Assembly: GCF_030817055.1 (NCBI RefSeq)
Contig: NZ_JAUSYV010000001.1
Span: 644,001-708,000, forward strand
From: Bacillus sp. V2I10
GTDB taxonomy: Bacteria; Bacillota; Bacilli; Bacillales; Bacillaceae
DNA length: 64,000 bases
Reading direction: 5' to 3'
Shown here in pieces: positions 34,766 through 43,785 of this stretch. The translations under genes were made by a program, and so were the position numbers. Each line of letters opens with the position of its first letter. Position 1 is the stretch's first letter. The notes beneath the pieces were generated by a model. The model did not search any database. It was not told the DNA's origin and saw only the letters and a list, made by a program, of their open reading frames with translations.

Positions 34766-34779
34766 TTTAAGCGCTTACA
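34766..34779. promoter_or_regulatory. CcpA (cre) site, importer side
   Basis: TTTAAGCGCTTACA matches 13 of 14 positions of the consensus on either strand, with the palindromic core AAGCGCTT. It lies about 90 bases upstream of the permease gene, where it would overlap or flank the promoter. Confidence 0.7.
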
Positions 34780-34867
34780 CAACAAAAATATATGACATAT
34801 TTACCCCGTATTCAAAATTGTGAAAAAATGAAAACAGAAAGTAAAACTAATAAAGGGAGGGGAATTC

Positions 34868-35887
34868 TTGGGTGTTCTTAAAGAGAAGAATGAGGGTGCA
34901 TCTACTGAAACTTTAAAGGCTGCGAGTAAAATTATCAAGTTTAGAAAAAAGAAGGAAGATCCGGAGTTTAAAAGAATACAGCGAAAGAAAACCAAGAAAA
35001 ATGTCAGACAGAATTGGCAATTGTATCTTTTTGTACTTCCTTTAGTAATGTACTTAATCCTTTTTCACTACATGCCAATGTATGGCATACAAATCGCATT
35101 TAAGGATTATTATCCAGTACAAGGTATTTGGGGGAGCCCTTGGGTAGGATTTGATCATTTCATGAGATTTTTTGAATCCTATTATTTCTGGGACCTGATT
35201 AAAAATACGGTCGAAATTAGTGTATATAGCCTGATTGTAGGCTTTCCGATCCCTATTATTCTAGCACTAGCCCTGAATGAAATACGTGATGGCATGTTTA
35301 AGAAAACAGTTCAAACCGTCACATACGCACCCCATTTCATTTCTATTGTTATTATGTCTGGGATGATTATAACATTTTTATCTCCAACAACAGGAATGAT
35401 TAATAACCTTATCGGGATGCTTGGGATGGAACCTATTCCGTTTCTGACAGATCCTAAATGGTTTTCGACAGTTTATGTACTGTCGGGAATTTGGCAAAAC
35501 GCTGGTTGGGGAACCATTATCTATTTAGCGGCATTAGCCGGCGTTGACCAGCAGCTTCACGAAGCAGCCATTGTAGACGGTGCATCAAGATGGCAGAGGA
35601 TTTGGAATATCAATATTCCAGCTCTTGTTCCAACAATGGTTATTCTGTTTATTCTGGATGCAGGAAGCATATTATCAGTCGGGTTTGAAAAAGTGCTGCT
35701 TCTGCAAAATCCTTTGAATATGGAAGCATCTGATATCATATCTACCTTTGTCTATCGTGTCGGTCTTTTAGAAGGTCAATATAGCTTCGGTGCTGCGGTC
35801 GGATTATTCAATTCCGTCATTAATGCAGCCTTGCTCATAATTGTTAACCAAATTGCCCGGAAAAAATCGGAGACGAGCTTATGGTAA
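34868..35887 (+). CDS. ABC oligosaccharide importer permease (LplB type)
   Basis: A 339-residue permease with a long basic N-terminal extension (about 50 residues, KKKEDPEFKRIQRKKTKKN) before six spans, as in LplB/YtcP proteins. The FHYMPMYGIQIAFKDY block is typical, and the EAA loop reads EAAIVDGASRWQRIWNINIP. TTG 34868 follows AGGGAGGGG. It pairs with the next permease and the lipoprotein after it. No ATPase gene is in the window. With the surrounding glycosidases the substrate is probably an oligosaccharide derived from N-glycans. Confidence 0.9.
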   Translation: MGVLKEKNEGASTETLKAASKIIKFRKKKEDPEFKRIQRKKTKKNVRQNWQLYLFVLPLVMYLILFHYMPMYGIQIAFKDYYPVQGIWGSPWVGFDHFMRFFESYYFWDLIKNTVEISVYSLIVGFPIPIILALALNEIRDGMFKKTVQTVTYAPHFISIVIMSGMIITFLSPTTGMINNLIGMLGMEPIPFLTDPKWFSTVYVLSGIWQNAGWGTIIYLAALAGVDQQLHEAAIVDGASRWQRIWNINIPALVPTMVILFILDAGSILSVGFEKVLLLQNPLNMEASDIISTFVYRVGLLEGQYSFGAAVGLFNSVINAALLIIVNQIARKKSETSLW

Positions 35888-35905
35888 AAAAAGAGGGGTG
35901 TTGGA

Positions 35906-36796
35906 ATGATTAAAGATACAGCTGCTGACAGATTTTTTAAGCTTTTATGCTACTTCTATCTATCACTGGCACTTATCATCGTGTTGTATCCGCTAATTTA
36001 CATTATCAGTGCATCTGTCAGTGATCCGAAATTTGTGAACTCAGGCGAGATGTGGCTTTTCCCTATCAACCTAACATTTGAAGGGTATGAAAGAGTCTTT
36101 CAAAACGAGCAAATCTGGCTTGGCTATAAAAATACCATCATCTATACAGCGGTAGGAACAGCAGTTAATCTGATGGTGACAATCCCTGCCGCCTATGCGT
36201 TAGCAAGAAAAGATTTTGTTGGCCGAGGCTTTATCATGGGAATGATGCTTGTCACTATGTTTGTCAGCGGAGGACTCATTCCAACTTATATTATTGTGAA
36301 AAGCCTTGGGTTAATGGATTCTATGTGGGCATTAATCCTTCCTGGTGCAGCTTCAGTCTGGAATATTATTGTTTGCCGCACTTTTTTCCAAACGTCAATC
36401 CCAAATGAATTGGAAGAAGCGGCAAAAATCGATGGATGCAGTAACTTCAATTTGTTTCTCAAGGTTATTCTTCCACTATCAGCTCCTATCATTGCTGTAA
36501 TGGCCTTGTTTTACGGAGTAGGACATTGGAATAGTTATTTCGGAGCGCTTATTTACTTGAGAGATCAGGATTTATATCCTTTGCAATTGGTCTTAAGGCA
36601 AATCCTTGTCTTACAGGAAATGAGTGCAGATATTATGTCTGGGGCGACTGCTGAGGCCTTGCAGCGAAAAGCTGAAATTGCGGATATTGTGAAATATGCC
36701 GTCATCATTGTAGCAACTTTGCCAATTATCATCATCTATCCGTTTATGCAGCGTTTCTTTGTCAAAGGTGTGATGATTGGCTCTGTTAAAGGATAA
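35906..36796 (+). CDS. ABC oligosaccharide importer permease (LplC type)
   Basis: A 296-residue permease, six spans, with the LplC-type N-terminus (ALIIVLYPLIYIISASVSDP) and the EAA loop EEAAKIDGCSNFNLFLKVIL. ATG 35906 follows AGAGGGGTG, 18 bases behind the LplB-type gene. Forms the translocation channel with its neighbour and receives ligand from the following lipoprotein. Confidence 0.92.
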   Translation: MIKDTAADRFFKLLCYFYLSLALIIVLYPLIYIISASVSDPKFVNSGEMWLFPINLTFEGYERVFQNEQIWLGYKNTIIYTAVGTAVNLMVTIPAAYALARKDFVGRGFIMGMMLVTMFVSGGLIPTYIIVKSLGLMDSMWALILPGAASVWNIIVCRTFFQTSIPNELEEAAKIDGCSNFNLFLKVILPLSAPIIAVMALFYGVGHWNSYFGALIYLRDQDLYPLQLVLRQILVLQEMSADIMSGATAEALQRKAEIADIVKYAVIIVATLPIIIIYPFMQRFFVKGVMIGSVKG

Positions 36797-36902
36797 ATTG
36801 CCTGCTTTTTTGGAGGCACTGAATGCTGATAGAAAGAGAGGCGGTAAGTTAAAGACTAAGGTTAGCTTTTATTACTATCAAATTATTATGAGGGGGATTA
36901 CT

Positions 36903-38486
36903 GTGAAAAAAAGATTCGCTTTACCTATGATTTCAATTCTATTGGCAGGTATGCTCTCTGCATGTTCAAACAATCAGGAAGCAAGTTCTGAAAAAAGCGA
37001 AAGTGCAGAGATTAACAAAGAAGGTTTTCCTATTGTTGATGAGAAAGTTACATTATCTATGTTTGGCCCAAATGTGGGCAGAGCGAAGTGGGAAGATATG
37101 AAGTATTTTAAAATGATGGAGAAGAAAACAAATATTCATTTTGAGTTTGATACGCCTCCTAATGATAGTTTTGAAACACAAAAGAATCTCTTATTTGCCA
37201 GTAATGAACTTCCTGATCTATTTTATGGCGCGTCCTTGACGAACAGTGAAATTATAAAATACAGCGAACAGGGACTGTTAGTTCCATTAGATGACTTAAT
37301 TGAAAAGTATGCTCCAAATATACAAGCGATGTTTAAAGAGTATCCGGACGTAAAGAAAAGTATTACCGCCCTGGATGGTCACATTTATGCTCTGCCGACT
37401 GTAGATAGAACCTTGCAGTGGAATATTCATCCTATGTGGTATAATGGCTCATTTTTAAAAGCTTTAAATGTGAAAGAACTGCCTAAAACAAGTGATGAAT
37501 TGTACGACTTATTAGTACGAATTAAAACAGAAGACCCTAATGGAAATGGAAAACAAGATGAAATTCCGCTGACTGCAGCTGAAATGTGGGATATTAATCA
37601 ATGGTTTATGGGATTCTTTGGTGTTGTGTCTATAGGTGTAGGCACCTATGACGGCGAAGTGAAGTATGGAGCAGCTCAGCCAGGGTTTAAGAATTACCTG
37701 GAATTTATGAATAAGCTTTATAAAGAAGAGTTACTGGATAATGAAGTATTCTCTCAGTCTTGGGATCAAAAGGGGGCAAAAGGAAAAGCTAATCGCGTCG
37801 GATTGTTTGCAAACTGGGCGCCTGGAGATTTTCTTGGTATGCCAAATGATACAACAAACCCTATGATGCAGCCTATTACCGGTAAGGGTGCTGATAAACC
37901 TGTTATTGCCATTAGCCCCGGACAAAGTGTCGGACAGTTTGCCATTACGAATGTCAATAAAAACCCTGAAGCTTCTATGCGCTGGGTGGACTATTCTTAT
38001 TCCAAGGAAGGAAACGAGTTCCTGAGCATTCTGGACGAAGGAGATATTTGGGAATGGGCAGATAAGGATAAGAATCTAAGAAGACTAAAACCTCGTGAAG
38101 ATGGAACATCGATTGAAGATTACAAAGGAACTTTAACACCAAACTATGGGATAAATGTTCCTACATGGGCTCATTTAGACTCTCCAATTGTATACGAAGG
38201 AAATGAATATGATCCATTTGTTGTGGCTGAAACAAAAAATAAAATCAAACCAGTTGGACAAGTAGCAATGCCGCAGGTTTTTCTAACTCCTAAGGAGCTA
38301 AAAGAAGTTGCTTCTATCAATGCTGATCTTGAAGCTTATGTAGAGCAAATGGAAGCTAAGTTTATCACAGGTCAAGAGCCAATTTCGAAGTGGAACGAAT
38401 ACATCAAAACCATTGATAAAATGGGCGTGGATAAATTGGTTAAAATCTATCAGAAAGCATACGACCGATATACAGAAGAGAAATAA
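36903..38486 (+). CDS. ABC importer solute-binding lipoprotein (LplA type)
   Basis: A 527-residue extracytoplasmic lipoprotein with a signal ending in LSAC (lipobox Cys21). The large size and blocks such as KTEDPNGNGKQDEIPLTAAE (a calcium-binding-like loop) mark the LplA/YtcQ group, which binds longer oligosaccharides. I use GTG 36903 because GAGGGGG lies 7 bases upstream; an earlier frame start would overlap the permease and hide the signal peptide. In Streptococcus pneumoniae a related-size binding protein imports N-glycans (NgtS), which makes the same role plausible here. A hairpin at 38494-38527 follows. Confidence 0.88.
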   Translation: MKKRFALPMISILLAGMLSACSNNQEASSEKSESAEINKEGFPIVDEKVTLSMFGPNVGRAKWEDMKYFKMMEKKTNIHFEFDTPPNDSFETQKNLLFASNELPDLFYGASLTNSEIIKYSEQGLLVPLDDLIEKYAPNIQAMFKEYPDVKKSITALDGHIYALPTVDRTLQWNIHPMWYNGSFLKALNVKELPKTSDELYDLLVRIKTEDPNGNGKQDEIPLTAAEMWDINQWFMGFFGVVSIGVGTYDGEVKYGAAQPGFKNYLEFMNKLYKEELLDNEVFSQSWDQKGAKGKANRVGLFANWAPGDFLGMPNDTTNPMMQPITGKGADKPVIAISPGQSVGQFAITNVNKNPEASMRWVDYSYSKEGNEFLSILDEGDIWEWADKDKNLRRLKPREDGTSIEDYKGTLTPNYGINVPTWAHLDSPIVYEGNEYDPFVVAETKNKIKPVGQVAMPQVFLTPKELKEVASINADLEAYVEQMEAKFITGQEPISKWNEYIKTIDKMGVDKLVKIYQKAYDRYTEEK

Positions 38487-38493
38487 AAGGTCT

Positions 38494-38527
38494 GGCTTCA
38501 TTCCCGTTCATTAAAGGGGATGAAGCC
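38494..38527 (+). terminator. Intercistronic hairpin after the LplA-type gene
   Basis: GGCTTCATTCCC (38494-38505) pairs with GGGGATGAAGCC (38516-38527), one T-G pair. The following TTCC is a poor T tract, so message protection or partial termination is more likely than a full stop. Confidence 0.6.
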
Positions 38528-38598
38528 TTCCTATTAATTTGTTTACATATTTAATTTCAATTGTTTCTCAATTCCCATTCATACTATGGAGGATATCT

Positions 38599-39456
38599 AT
38601 GAAACTAGGTGTAAGTTCTTACAGTTTTTATTCCGCACTTCGATCAGGAAATATGAGCATTATAGATGCGATTGATTGGCTTAAAGACCATGGCGGAGAA
38701 CATATCGAAATCGTCCCCATTGGTTTTACGCTAACTGATAATAGCCCACTAATTAACGATATTGTAGAAAAAGCAAAAGAAGCAGGGATTGAGATCTCTA
38801 ATTATGCGGTAGGCGCCAATTTCGTCGACAAAGATGAAGCTCAATTTAATCAAGAATTAGAACAGCTGAAAATGCAGGTTGACATCGCACATGCTCTTGG
38901 CGTAAAGCGAATGCGCCATGATATTGCATCAAGAGAAAAAGAACATACTTCTATTGAACAGTTTGCGTGTGATTTGCCGATTATCATCAAGGCTTGTCGA
39001 GAAATTGCTGACTATGCTGCTCAATATGGAATTATTACCAGCATCGAAAATCATGGTTTTCATGTTCAGCATGCAGACCGGATTAGACAGATTGTTCACT
39101 CAGTTGATCGAAAAAACTTTAGAACAACTCTCGATATTGGTAATTTTCTATGCGTGGATGAAGATCCATTATCTGCAGTAAAACGCACTATTCCTTTAGC
39201 ATCAATGGTCCATTTTAAAGATTTTTACATCCGTCCGCATACTCAATTCCCTGGGGAAGGATTTTTCCAGACAACTGCTGGAAACTTTTTAAGAGGGGCA
39301 ATTGTAGGGCAAGGTGATTTGGATATTACAGGAATTATACAAGCTCTCAAATCTTTTGGATATGATGGGTACATTTCACTTGAATTTGAAGGCATGGAAG
39401 ATTGCCTTAAAGCCATTGAAATTGGTTTAAACAATATTAAAAGGTTATGGAAGTAG
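38599..39456 (+). CDS. Sugar phosphate isomerase/epimerase-like TIM barrel, paralogue B
   Basis: A 285-residue TIM barrel, paralogue of the protein at 26437-27309. It shares SSYSFY near the start, TSIENHGF, TTLDIGNFLCVDEDP, HFKDFYIRP, FLRGAIVG and LEFEGMEDC. ATG 38599 follows TGGAGGA. It precedes a Gfo/Idh/MocA-type oxidoreductase; this pairing is common in pathways that oxidise and isomerise unusual sugars (for example inositol-like routes). Substrate unknown. Confidence 0.83.
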   Translation: MKLGVSSYSFYSALRSGNMSIIDAIDWLKDHGGEHIEIVPIGFTLTDNSPLINDIVEKAKEAGIEISNYAVGANFVDKDEAQFNQELEQLKMQVDIAHALGVKRMRHDIASREKEHTSIEQFACDLPIIIKACREIADYAAQYGIITSIENHGFHVQHADRIRQIVHSVDRKNFRTTLDIGNFLCVDEDPLSAVKRTIPLASMVHFKDFYIRPHTQFPGEGFFQTTAGNFLRGAIVGQGDLDITGIIQALKSFGYDGYISLEFEGMEDCLKAIEIGLNNIKRLWK

Positions 39457-39479
39457 ATTTTTAATTGGAGGGATTAACA

Positions 39480-40538
39480 ATGAGGAAACTTAAAATAGGA
39501 GTTATTGGTGCGGGTTCAATTGCAGAAATGCATTTAAGCAGCTTTTCAATGCATGAGCGTGCAGAACTTTACGCTGTCTGCGATCTAAATGAAGAAAGAG
39601 CAAAAACAACAGCAGATAAATACAATGCAGAAAAATACTATACGGACTATACAAAATTATTAGAAGACAGAGAGATTCAAGCTGTCAGTATATGCACATG
39701 GAATAATACACATGCCGAAATTGCCATTGCAGCGTTGAATGCTGGAAAACATGTTTTAGTAGAAAAACCATTAACCACAAGTGTTGAAAAAGCTCTTGAA
39801 ATTGAAGATGCAGTCAAAAAAAGCGGGAAAATTCTTCAAGTCGGATTTGTAAGGCGGTTTGCAAGCAATACCCAAATTTTAAAAACGTTTATTGATGCTG
39901 GAGAACTCGGCGAGATTTATTATGCAAAAGCCTCAAGTATTCGTCGTTTGGGAAATCCAGGCGGATGGTTTTCTGATAAGGAGCGTTCCGGCGGTGGTCC
40001 ACTAATAGATATTGGTGTCCACGTAATAGATTTATGCTGGTATTTAATGGGCCGCCCAAAGGTCAAATCTATTTCAGGCAACACTTATCATTTATTAGGG
40101 AATCGTTCAAATGTGAAGAATCTCTCTTTTTATAAAGCGGCAGATTATGACGCGACAAAAAATAATGTAGAAGATATGGCAAATGCTCTTATTCGCTTTG
40201 AAAATGGGGCTACTCTTTTTGTAGATGCAAGCTTCACCCTGCATGCTAAAAAAGATGAGACAACAATAAAAATTTATGGGGATAAAGGTGGAGCAGAAAT
40301 AGAGCCTTCTTTAGAAATTGTATCTGAGAAAAACAATACGATCCTTAATATTACGCCTCAAATCAATCATGCAACCTTTAACTTTACAGAAGCTTTTCAT
40401 TCAGAAATCGATCATTTTGTTGAATGCTTACTTGAAAATAAAGAGCCGATTAGTCCTGTACAGGATGGAGTAGAGATCATGAAGATTCTTTGCGGAATCT
40501 ATGAGTCCAGTGAAAAAGGCATAGAGGTAACCTTTTAA
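39480..40538 (+). CDS. Gfo/Idh/MocA-family oxidoreductase
   Basis: A 352-residue NAD(P)-dependent dehydrogenase. The Rossmann motif is IGVIGAGSIAEMH near residues 6-18, the conserved EKP is at HVLVEKPLTTS, and GGGPLIDIGVHVIDLCWYLM contains the catalytic-region Asp and His of the family. ATG 39480 follows TGGAGGG. It lies between a TIM-barrel isomerase and the fucosidase gene, so it likely oxidises or reduces a sugar from the same glycan. GH109-type or inositol dehydrogenase-type activity cannot be distinguished by eye. Confidence 0.85.
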   Translation: MRKLKIGVIGAGSIAEMHLSSFSMHERAELYAVCDLNEERAKTTADKYNAEKYYTDYTKLLEDREIQAVSICTWNNTHAEIAIAALNAGKHVLVEKPLTTSVEKALEIEDAVKKSGKILQVGFVRRFASNTQILKTFIDAGELGEIYYAKASSIRRLGNPGGWFSDKERSGGGPLIDIGVHVIDLCWYLMGRPKVKSISGNTYHLLGNRSNVKNLSFYKAADYDATKNNVEDMANALIRFENGATLFVDASFTLHAKKDETTIKIYGDKGGAEIEPSLEIVSEKNNTILNITPQINHATFNFTEAFHSEIDHFVECLLENKEPISPVQDGVEIMKILCGIYESSEKGIEVTF

Positions 40539-40609
40539 CCATCTGCATGATGATAGATGAATCATCCAGCCTGCGGTTATTATATTTGGAATATGAAGGA
40601 GTTGAGTAT

Positions 40610-41902
40610 ATGACGGAACGTGTATATGACTGGCCAAATCATTACGGAGATTTTCAGTGGTTTATAGAGGATCGATTTGGTCTGTTTATTCATTGGGGAT
40701 TGTATGCATTGCCTGCAAGACATGAATGGGTGATGACGAAAGAGAAAATTCACTCAGATCAATACAAAAAATACATGGATCGATTTAATCCCGATCTTTT
40801 TAACGCGAGGGAATGGGCTAAAAATGCAAAAAAGACAGGCATAAAATATGCTGTTCTCACAACAAAACACCATGAAGGATTTGCCATGTGGGACTCACAT
40901 GCAACGGACTATAAAGTGACAAATACACCCTATGGAAAAGATGTTGTAAGAGAGTTTGCAGATGCATTCAGAGCGGAAGGAATAAAAATAGGATTCTATC
41001 ATTCCCTCATCGACTGGCATCATCCTGAGTTTACGATTGATGGCTTGCATTCACTCCGTGAAAACGAAGAAGAAAAGGTTAAAAAAAGAGAGTTTGACCA
41101 GTATGTGCAATTTCTGCATCAACAAGTTCATGAATTGTTAACATCCTATGGGAAAATCGATTATCTATGGTTTGATTTTTCCTATCCGGACAGGGACTGG
41201 GATTGGTCCAAAGGCAAAGGGGCAAAAGATTGGAAGGCTGAAGAGCTGGAAGCATTAATTCTTAAACTGCAGCCGCATATCATTTTAAATAATCGACTGG
41301 ATCTGAATCGGGGTGTTTATACACCCGAGCAATATCAGCCTAAACGGTCCATAAAAAAAGACGGCTTAGATATCGTGTGGGAAGCCTGTCAAACCTTGAA
41401 TGGAAGCTGGGGATATGACCGGGATGAACTTCATTGGAAGTCGCCGGAAATGGTCATAAAAATGCTGATCGATACTGTATCTAAAAATGGAAATCTATTA
41501 TTGAATATAGGTCCAAATGCCAGAGGAGAATGGGATTTAAAATCAATGGAAATTATGGAAGGAATTTCGGAATGGATGAAGTATCATGATTCATCCATAT
41601 ATGGTGCTGGGGAAAGTGAGTTTCCTTCTCCTCCAGATTGCCGATTAACTCAAAAAGATCAAACTATTTATCTTCATATTTTTTCTTGGCCATTTAGGAC
41701 AATCCATCTAAGCGAACTAGCAGGAAAAATAGAATATGTTCAATTTTTACATGATCATTCCGAAGTGAAATTCTATGAATATATGGAGTCTGATATACAC
41801 CACCATAACGTACCGGTAGTTGAAGCTTGCGAAGTTGTTCTTGAAATCCCAGTTATTAAGCCCAATGTTATCGTTCCAGTCATTGAAATCAAACTTAAAT
41901 AA
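40610..41902 (+). CDS. Alpha-L-fucosidase, GH29
   Basis: A 430-residue GH29 enzyme. FGLFIHWGLYALPARHEW opens the barrel; TTKHHEGFAMWDS follows near residue 84; the nucleophile Asp189 lies in YLWFDFSY; GNLLLNIGPNARGEW is the conserved C-terminal barrel block. A beta-sandwich ends the protein. There is no signal peptide, so it acts on imported fucosylated oligosaccharides. ATG 40610 follows AAGGAG; an upstream ATG at 40547 lacks one. The released L-fucose has a dedicated catabolic pathway directly downstream (43.4-47.5 kb), which strongly supports fucose rather than another deoxysugar as the product. Confidence 0.92.
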   Translation: MTERVYDWPNHYGDFQWFIEDRFGLFIHWGLYALPARHEWVMTKEKIHSDQYKKYMDRFNPDLFNAREWAKNAKKTGIKYAVLTTKHHEGFAMWDSHATDYKVTNTPYGKDVVREFADAFRAEGIKIGFYHSLIDWHHPEFTIDGLHSLRENEEEKVKKREFDQYVQFLHQQVHELLTSYGKIDYLWFDFSYPDRDWDWSKGKGAKDWKAEELEALILKLQPHIILNNRLDLNRGVYTPEQYQPKRSIKKDGLDIVWEACQTLNGSWGYDRDELHWKSPEMVIKMLIDTVSKNGNLLLNIGPNARGEWDLKSMEIMEGISEWMKYHDSSIYGAGESEFPSPPDCRLTQKDQTIYLHIFSWPFRTIHLSELAGKIEYVQFLHDHSEVKFYEYMESDIHHHNVPVVEACEVVLEIPVIKPNVIVPVIEIKLK

Positions 41903-42048
41903 CTACTCTTCATTTTAATATGCCAAGTTCTTATTACCCGAAGTAATGTAATAGAAGAAAAAATAGTAAGATTCAATCAATCCATTGATGAGGAAAAGGT
42001 AAGACCCTATGAAATTATCACATTAGGATGCAAGGGAGGGAAACATTT

Positions 42049-43383
42049 ATGAAAAATAAAGTCATTCCAGCATCACTAAACAGATTAATTGCACTTGTTA
42101 AAGAAACGTTTCCTGAGGATGCAAAACTGCAAAGGATGTTTGAACAATGCTTTGTTAATACGTATGAAACAACTTTAAAGCCTCAGAAAGATGGAACAAC
42201 ATTTGTCATCACTGGTGATATTCCTGCTATGTGGCTTCGTGACTCGGCAGCACAGGTGCGCCCGTATCTAATGGCAGCAGAAGAAGACGAAAATATTGCT
42301 GAGATGATCAAAGGGGTGATTATGCGTCAATTGCAGTTCATTCATATAGATCCTTACGCCAATGCCTTTAACGAATCTGCAAATGGAAAAGGGTATCAGA
42401 CTGATCAAACAGAAATGCTTCCCGAAATTTGGGAGAGAAAATATGAAATTGATTCCCTCTGCTATCCTATTCAGCTCTCTTACCTATTTTGGAAGTCTAC
42501 AGGCAGAGTGGATCACTTTGATCATTTATTTGTTGAAGCATTGAAAAAGATTATAAATGTATGGACGGCAGAACAGGATCATGAAAATAACTCCCCGTAT
42601 TCATTTATAAGAGAGACCAACCGTTATTATGACACACTAATCCGTGATGGAAAGGGATCGAAAACAGCGAAGACGGGAATGACTTGGAGTGGCTTCAGAC
42701 CAAGTGATGACGCTTGTTTATACGGATTTTTGGTGCCGTCAAATATGTTTGCTGCTGTTGTATTAAAATACGCTGCAGAGATATGTGACGAAGTAATAAA
42801 GGATATGGAGCTGAAGCAGGCCTGTGAGCAGATTGCTGATGAAATTAACACAGGGATTGAAAAGTATGCTGTCTTTAATCATCCAGTATTTGATTCTATT
42901 TATGCTTATGAAACAGATGGGCTCGGGCGATTTAACCTTATGGATGATGCGAATGTTCCAAGTTTATTATCTATCCCCTATCTTGGTTACTCAGGTTTAA
43001 GGGACGAAACTTATTTAAATACGCGCAGCTATATACTGAGTCGGGAAAATCCTTATTACTACGAAGGGCTGAAGGCTAGAGGAATTGGAAGCCCTCATAC
43101 TCCTGGACAGTATGTCTGGCCTATTGCATTGTCTATTCAAGGGTTGACTGCTGTTTCACCTGAAGAAAAACTGAAGATTCTTAAGATCCTGACTTCTACA
43201 GATGGAAATACAGGTTTTATGCACGAAGGTTTTCATGCAGATATGCCTGAAAAGTATACGAGAGAATGGTTTTCCTGGTCCAATTCTATGTTCAGCGAAT
43301 TTGTTCTTAGTCTTTGTGGAAAAGCGGTGAAAGGAAGTCCGTTACATCTTTCTATCAATAATAAAGAAAATCTATTTGAATGA
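42049..43383 (+). CDS. Exo-alpha-1,6-mannosidase, GH125
   Basis: A 444-residue (alpha/alpha)6-barrel glycosidase. The GH125 hallmarks are GDIPAMWLRDSAAQVRPYL near residues 57-75, DPYANAFNESANG, the WERKYEIDSLCYPI block, and TGMTWSGFRPSDDAC. Characterised members (Clostridium perfringens, Streptococcus pneumoniae) are cytoplasmic alpha-1,6-mannosidases acting on N-glycan fragments, and this one has no signal peptide either. ATG 42049 follows GGGAGGG. Mannose released here could be used through a kinase and ManA (7.4 kb). Confidence 0.92.
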   Translation: MKNKVIPASLNRLIALVKETFPEDAKLQRMFEQCFVNTYETTLKPQKDGTTFVITGDIPAMWLRDSAAQVRPYLMAAEEDENIAEMIKGVIMRQLQFIHIDPYANAFNESANGKGYQTDQTEMLPEIWERKYEIDSLCYPIQLSYLFWKSTGRVDHFDHLFVEALKKIINVWTAEQDHENNSPYSFIRETNRYYDTLIRDGKGSKTAKTGMTWSGFRPSDDACLYGFLVPSNMFAAVVLKYAAEICDEVIKDMELKQACEQIADEINTGIEKYAVFNHPVFDSIYAYETDGLGRFNLMDDANVPSLLSIPYLGYSGLRDETYLNTRSYILSRENPYYYEGLKARGIGSPHTPGQYVWPIALSIQGLTAVSPEEKLKILKILTSTDGNTGFMHEGFHADMPEKYTREWFSWSNSMFSEFVLSLCGKAVKGSPLHLSINNKENLFE

Positions 43384-43431
43384 TAAAAATGAGACTGGCC
43401 ATTCATTACTCTTAGAGGGGAGAATTATTTC

Positions 43432-43785
43432 ATGGATTCGATAAATCAACTAATGGGATCTCAAATATCATGCATTGTCATGAATAAAAATGATAACGTT
43501 ATCACTCTGCTTAAAAGAGCAGAAAAAAATGAATTGCTTACATTCAGTATGGATATAGACGGTCACCCTCAAACTTTAAGGGCTAGACAGGCTGCTCCAT
43601 TTGGACATAAACTTGCCCTGCGAAAAATTAAGGAAGGTGAAGAAATCATAAAATATGGGGAAGTTATTGGACGGGCAACAGCTGATATAGAAGATGGAGA
43701 ACATGTCCATGTTCATAATTTAATAGGCATTCGCGGCAGAGGAGATCAATCAAATTTAAAGGAGAATAGCAATGGCAGCCATTAA
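43432..43785 (+). CDS. UxaA-family dehydratase, small (SAF) subunit
   Basis: A 117-residue SAF-domain protein equivalent to the N-terminal domain of altronate dehydratase (UxaA): KNDNVITLLKRAEKNE and FGHKLALRKIKEGEEIIKYG, then GEHVHVHNL with the conserved histidines. It overlaps the large subunit gene by 14 bases, so the two are made together. Split UxaA-type dehydratases occur in the L-fucose cluster of Campylobacter jejuni (Cj0482/Cj0483), whose remaining genes are also matched here. I infer L-fuconate dehydratase as the role. Altronate or galactarate dehydratase are alternatives without support from neighbours. Confidence 0.85.
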   Translation: MDSINQLMGSQISCIVMNKNDNVITLLKRAEKNELLTFSMDIDGHPQTLRARQAAPFGHKLALRKIKEGEEIIKYGEVIGRATADIEDGEHVHVHNLIGIRGRGDQSNLKENSNGSH

